From NCBI GenBank assembly GCA_001897675.1, contig MKUE01000099.1, forward strand, positions 1 to 64,000: a DNA stretch of 64,000 bases, read 5' to 3'. This document shows positions 62,036 to 64,000 of the stretch, in pieces. Position numbers and translations under genes: made by a program. The stretch is from Thiobacillus sp. 65-1059 (GTDB lineage: Bacteria > Pseudomonadota > Gammaproteobacteria > Burkholderiales > Thiobacillaceae). Position 1 is the stretch's first letter. Each line of letters starts with the position of its first letter. The notes below the pieces were generated by a model. That model had not been told where the DNA came from. It worked only from the letters and a program-made list of their open reading frames with translations, and did not search any database.

Positions 62036-64000
62036 TCAGACCGCGGCGCGCTCCAGCATCGCCAGCGCGCGCGCGTGCATCGCCTGCGCGTTCATGCCGT
62101 TGAAATCGAACAGCTGCTGCGGGCTGGCGGTGGTTTCGCCGCGCTTCCAGCAGAACACATCGCGCTGCGAGGCCTGGCTGCGCAGCAGCACCGGCTCCAG
62201 CGGTGCCGACGGACCGCCGGTGACGCCGATCAGCACGTCGCCGTGGAACATCGCGCGGAAGGGCTCGTCGCCCATGAAGCGGCCGTCGGGCTCGGACACG
62301 CTGTCCCACAGCACGTCGCCCGGGCGGTACAGGCGGCGCGGGTTGACCACCGCGACGATGCGCGAGCCGATGCCGGATTCCGCCAGCTTCTCGGCGGCGG
62401 CGAACACCGGCTGCAGCACCATGTCGCCGGTCACGGCGAACACCACGGTGTGCGAGCCCTTCGTCTCCTTCAGGACCATCGCGCCGTCCTCGATCGCCTG
62501 GCGGCTCTGCGCCAGCGTCGCGTGCACCGGCAGCGGCGACTTCGACGCGGTGATGACGATGCCCTTGTTGTGCTGGCGCAAGGCCCAGTCGTAGCTCGCC
62601 TGGATCATGTTGGCGTCGACCGGGAACAGCGGGTAGACGTTGCCGTTGCGCATCATCGCCGCGAAGTAGCTCTCGATTTCCGGGCGCTGGTGGGTCCAGC
62701 CGTTGCGGCCCTGCTCGAGCGCGCCGGCGGTGAACAGGCACACCGTGGCGGGGGTGGCGCGGCGCAGCTCGGCCATCGCCTGCGTCACCGTCTGCCAGAT
62801 CGGCAGGCCGTTGATGGCGAAGGACTCGTAGCTGCACCACAGGCTGCGCCCGCCGAACAGCGACACGCCCACCGCGAGGCCGGCGCAGGCGTCCTCGTTG
62901 AGCGGCTCGTAGACCTGGCCGGACGGCCCCTGGAAATACAGGTCGTCGGCGGTCGGGTGGCGGATCGTCAGCGCCTTGTTGATGTTGGCCATGCCCGAGG
63001 CCTCGTTGCCGTCGGCGTTGGTGACGACGAACAGCGGGTCGCGGCGGCCGACCTCGCCGACCATGTGGCCGAAGGCGGTAGTGGGGATGTGGTTTTCGCC
63101 GACCGCGAATTCGGTGAGCGGCAGGCCGTCGAGGCTGGGCAGCTCGCGCACGCTCTCGGTCACCGCGACCTTCGCGGCCGGACCGCCGCCGGCGTGGCGG
63201 AAATTCTCGCGGGTCACCTTCCACGCCTGGATCGGCAGCGCACGGCGCTGCAGGCCGGATTTCACGTCGTCGGAGTCGAGCGTATGGTGGGCGTAGAGGT
63301 TGTGCGACTTGGCGCCGGTGGCGTGCACGCCCGCGCCCTTCAGCTGCTTGACGATGAGGCAGGCGCGGCGACCGGACAGCGCGCTCTTCGCGGCGGCGTC
63401 GGCGGCCTTGAGGATGGCACCGGTGAAGGCCATGCGCGCGGCGAAGCCGAAGGTCGTGGAGTCGGCATAGACGGGTGCGTCGGGGGTGCCGGCGAACTCG
63501 CGGGCGTCGACCAGGTGCACTTCGTCGAAGCCGTGGGCACGCCAGTAGGCGGCCATGCGGCCGTTGTCCCACAGCGACACCATGCTGTGGTGCTCCTGCG
63601 AATAGCCGTTCCACACCAGCACCGGCAGATAGTTGGTGACGTCGGGGTAGGCGGTGGCGAAGTGCTGGAACGCGCTCATGATGTAGGGCTCGCCCAGCCC
63701 GCCGTCGCCGATGGTGACCGGGAATAGCTTGTCGCGGTGCAAGTAAGCGCCCGCCAACGCGAAATGCTGGCCCTGGCCCAGGGGGCCGGCGGGGGCCAGC
63801 AGGCCGGGGATCGCGCCGGAAAGATGGCCCAAGAGGCCGTGGCGCTCGCGGAAGCGCGTGCGCATCTCGGCCACGCTGTGGATGCCCATGTCTTCCAGCG
63901 AGGTGTCGAGGAACATCGCCGAATAGAAGCCGGGCGCGTGGTGCCCGACCTCGGTCACCATGTTGCGGTGGCCGAGCAGGTGCAGCGCGGCGACGGCGTC
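62036..64000 (-). CDS. divergent phosphoketolase (XFP)-like TPP enzyme; N-terminus lies beyond the right edge
   Basis: Open to the window edge (DAVAALHLLGHRNMVTEVGHH...); FPVTIGDGGLGEPYIMSAFQHF, VLVWNGYSQEHHSMVSLWD, SYESFAINGLPIWQ, GRNGWTHQRPEIESYFAAMMRNGNVYPLFPVDANMIQASYDWALR resemble XFP segments with poor overall identity to canonical XFP. Confidence 0.75.
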   Translation of the reverse strand, partial: DAVAALHLLGHRNMVTEVGHHAPGFYSAMFLDTSLEDMGIHSVAEMRTRFRERHGLLGHLSGAIPGLLAPAGPLGQGQHFALAGAYLHRDKLFPVTIGDGGLGEPYIMSAFQHFATAYPDVTNYLPVLVWNGYSQEHHSMVSLWDNGRMAAYWRAHGFDEVHLVDAREFAGTPDAPVYADSTTFGFAARMAFTGAILKAADAAAKSALSGRRACLIVKQLKGAGVHATGAKSHNLYAHHTLDSDDVKSGLQRRALPIQAWKVTRENFRHAGGGPAAKVAVTESVRELPSLDGLPLTEFAVGENHIPTTAFGHMVGEVGRRDPLFVVTNADGNEASGMANINKALTIRHPTADDLYFQGPSGQVYEPLNEDACAGLAVGVSLFGGRSLWCSYESFAINGLPIWQTVTQAMAELRRATPATVCLFTAGALEQGRNGWTHQRPEIESYFAAMMRNGNVYPLFPVDANMIQASYDWALRQHNKGIVITASKSPLPVHATLAQSRQAIEDGAMVLKETKGSHTVVFAVTGDMVLQPVFAAAEKLAESGIGSRIVAVVNPRRLYRPGDVLWDSVSEPDGRFMGDEPFRAMFHGDVLIGVTGGPSAPLEPVLLRSQASQRDVFCWKRGETTASPQQLFDFNGMNAQAMHARALAMLERAAV

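Overview
This 64 kb GC-rich window reads as a betaproteobacterial chromosome segment spanning the replication origin. Gene order rnpA-rpmH / dnaA-dnaN-gyrB with mnmE and yidC, the fmt-rsmB-DUF4390-ntrY-ntrX-trkA-trkH block, and persulfide-dioxygenase-like and rhodanese proteins suggest a Thiobacillus/Nitrosomonadales-like sulfur oxidiser; that assignment is inference. Most of the window is core genes: uup, pxpBCA, rhlE, ABC exporter, mnmE, yidC, rnpA, rpmH, dnaA, dnaN, gyrB, topA, smg, dprA, def, fmt, rsmB, ntrYX, trkAH, yggX, phoU, argJ, addAB-like, fdxA, trxA, rho, rpmE, M48 protease, mobA, glcDEF, a DUF1537 kinase and a divergent phosphoketolase. The observations most worth following up are: (1) an integron gene-cassette pair without a visible integrase just downstream of gyrB, with one well-formed attC and matching core-site pairs for each cassette; (2) a 51-bp dispersed element present twice, once as a 57-nt (19-codon) in-frame insertion in a DUF938 methyltransferase gene flanked by 6-bp direct repeats, and once near the start of a membrane glycosyltransferase-like gene; (3) two identical parS-like 16-mers near oriC, one forming the stem of an intrinsic terminator behind rhlE; (4) a glcD-glcE-glcF / DUF1537 sugar-acid kinase / divergent phosphoketolase cluster; (5) two perfect long palindromes (49 and 52 bp) at gene 3' ends; and (6) an NtrX-like regulator with a degenerate AAA+ domain. 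Everything comes from reading the sequence and supplied ORFs; no searches or folding calculations were run.
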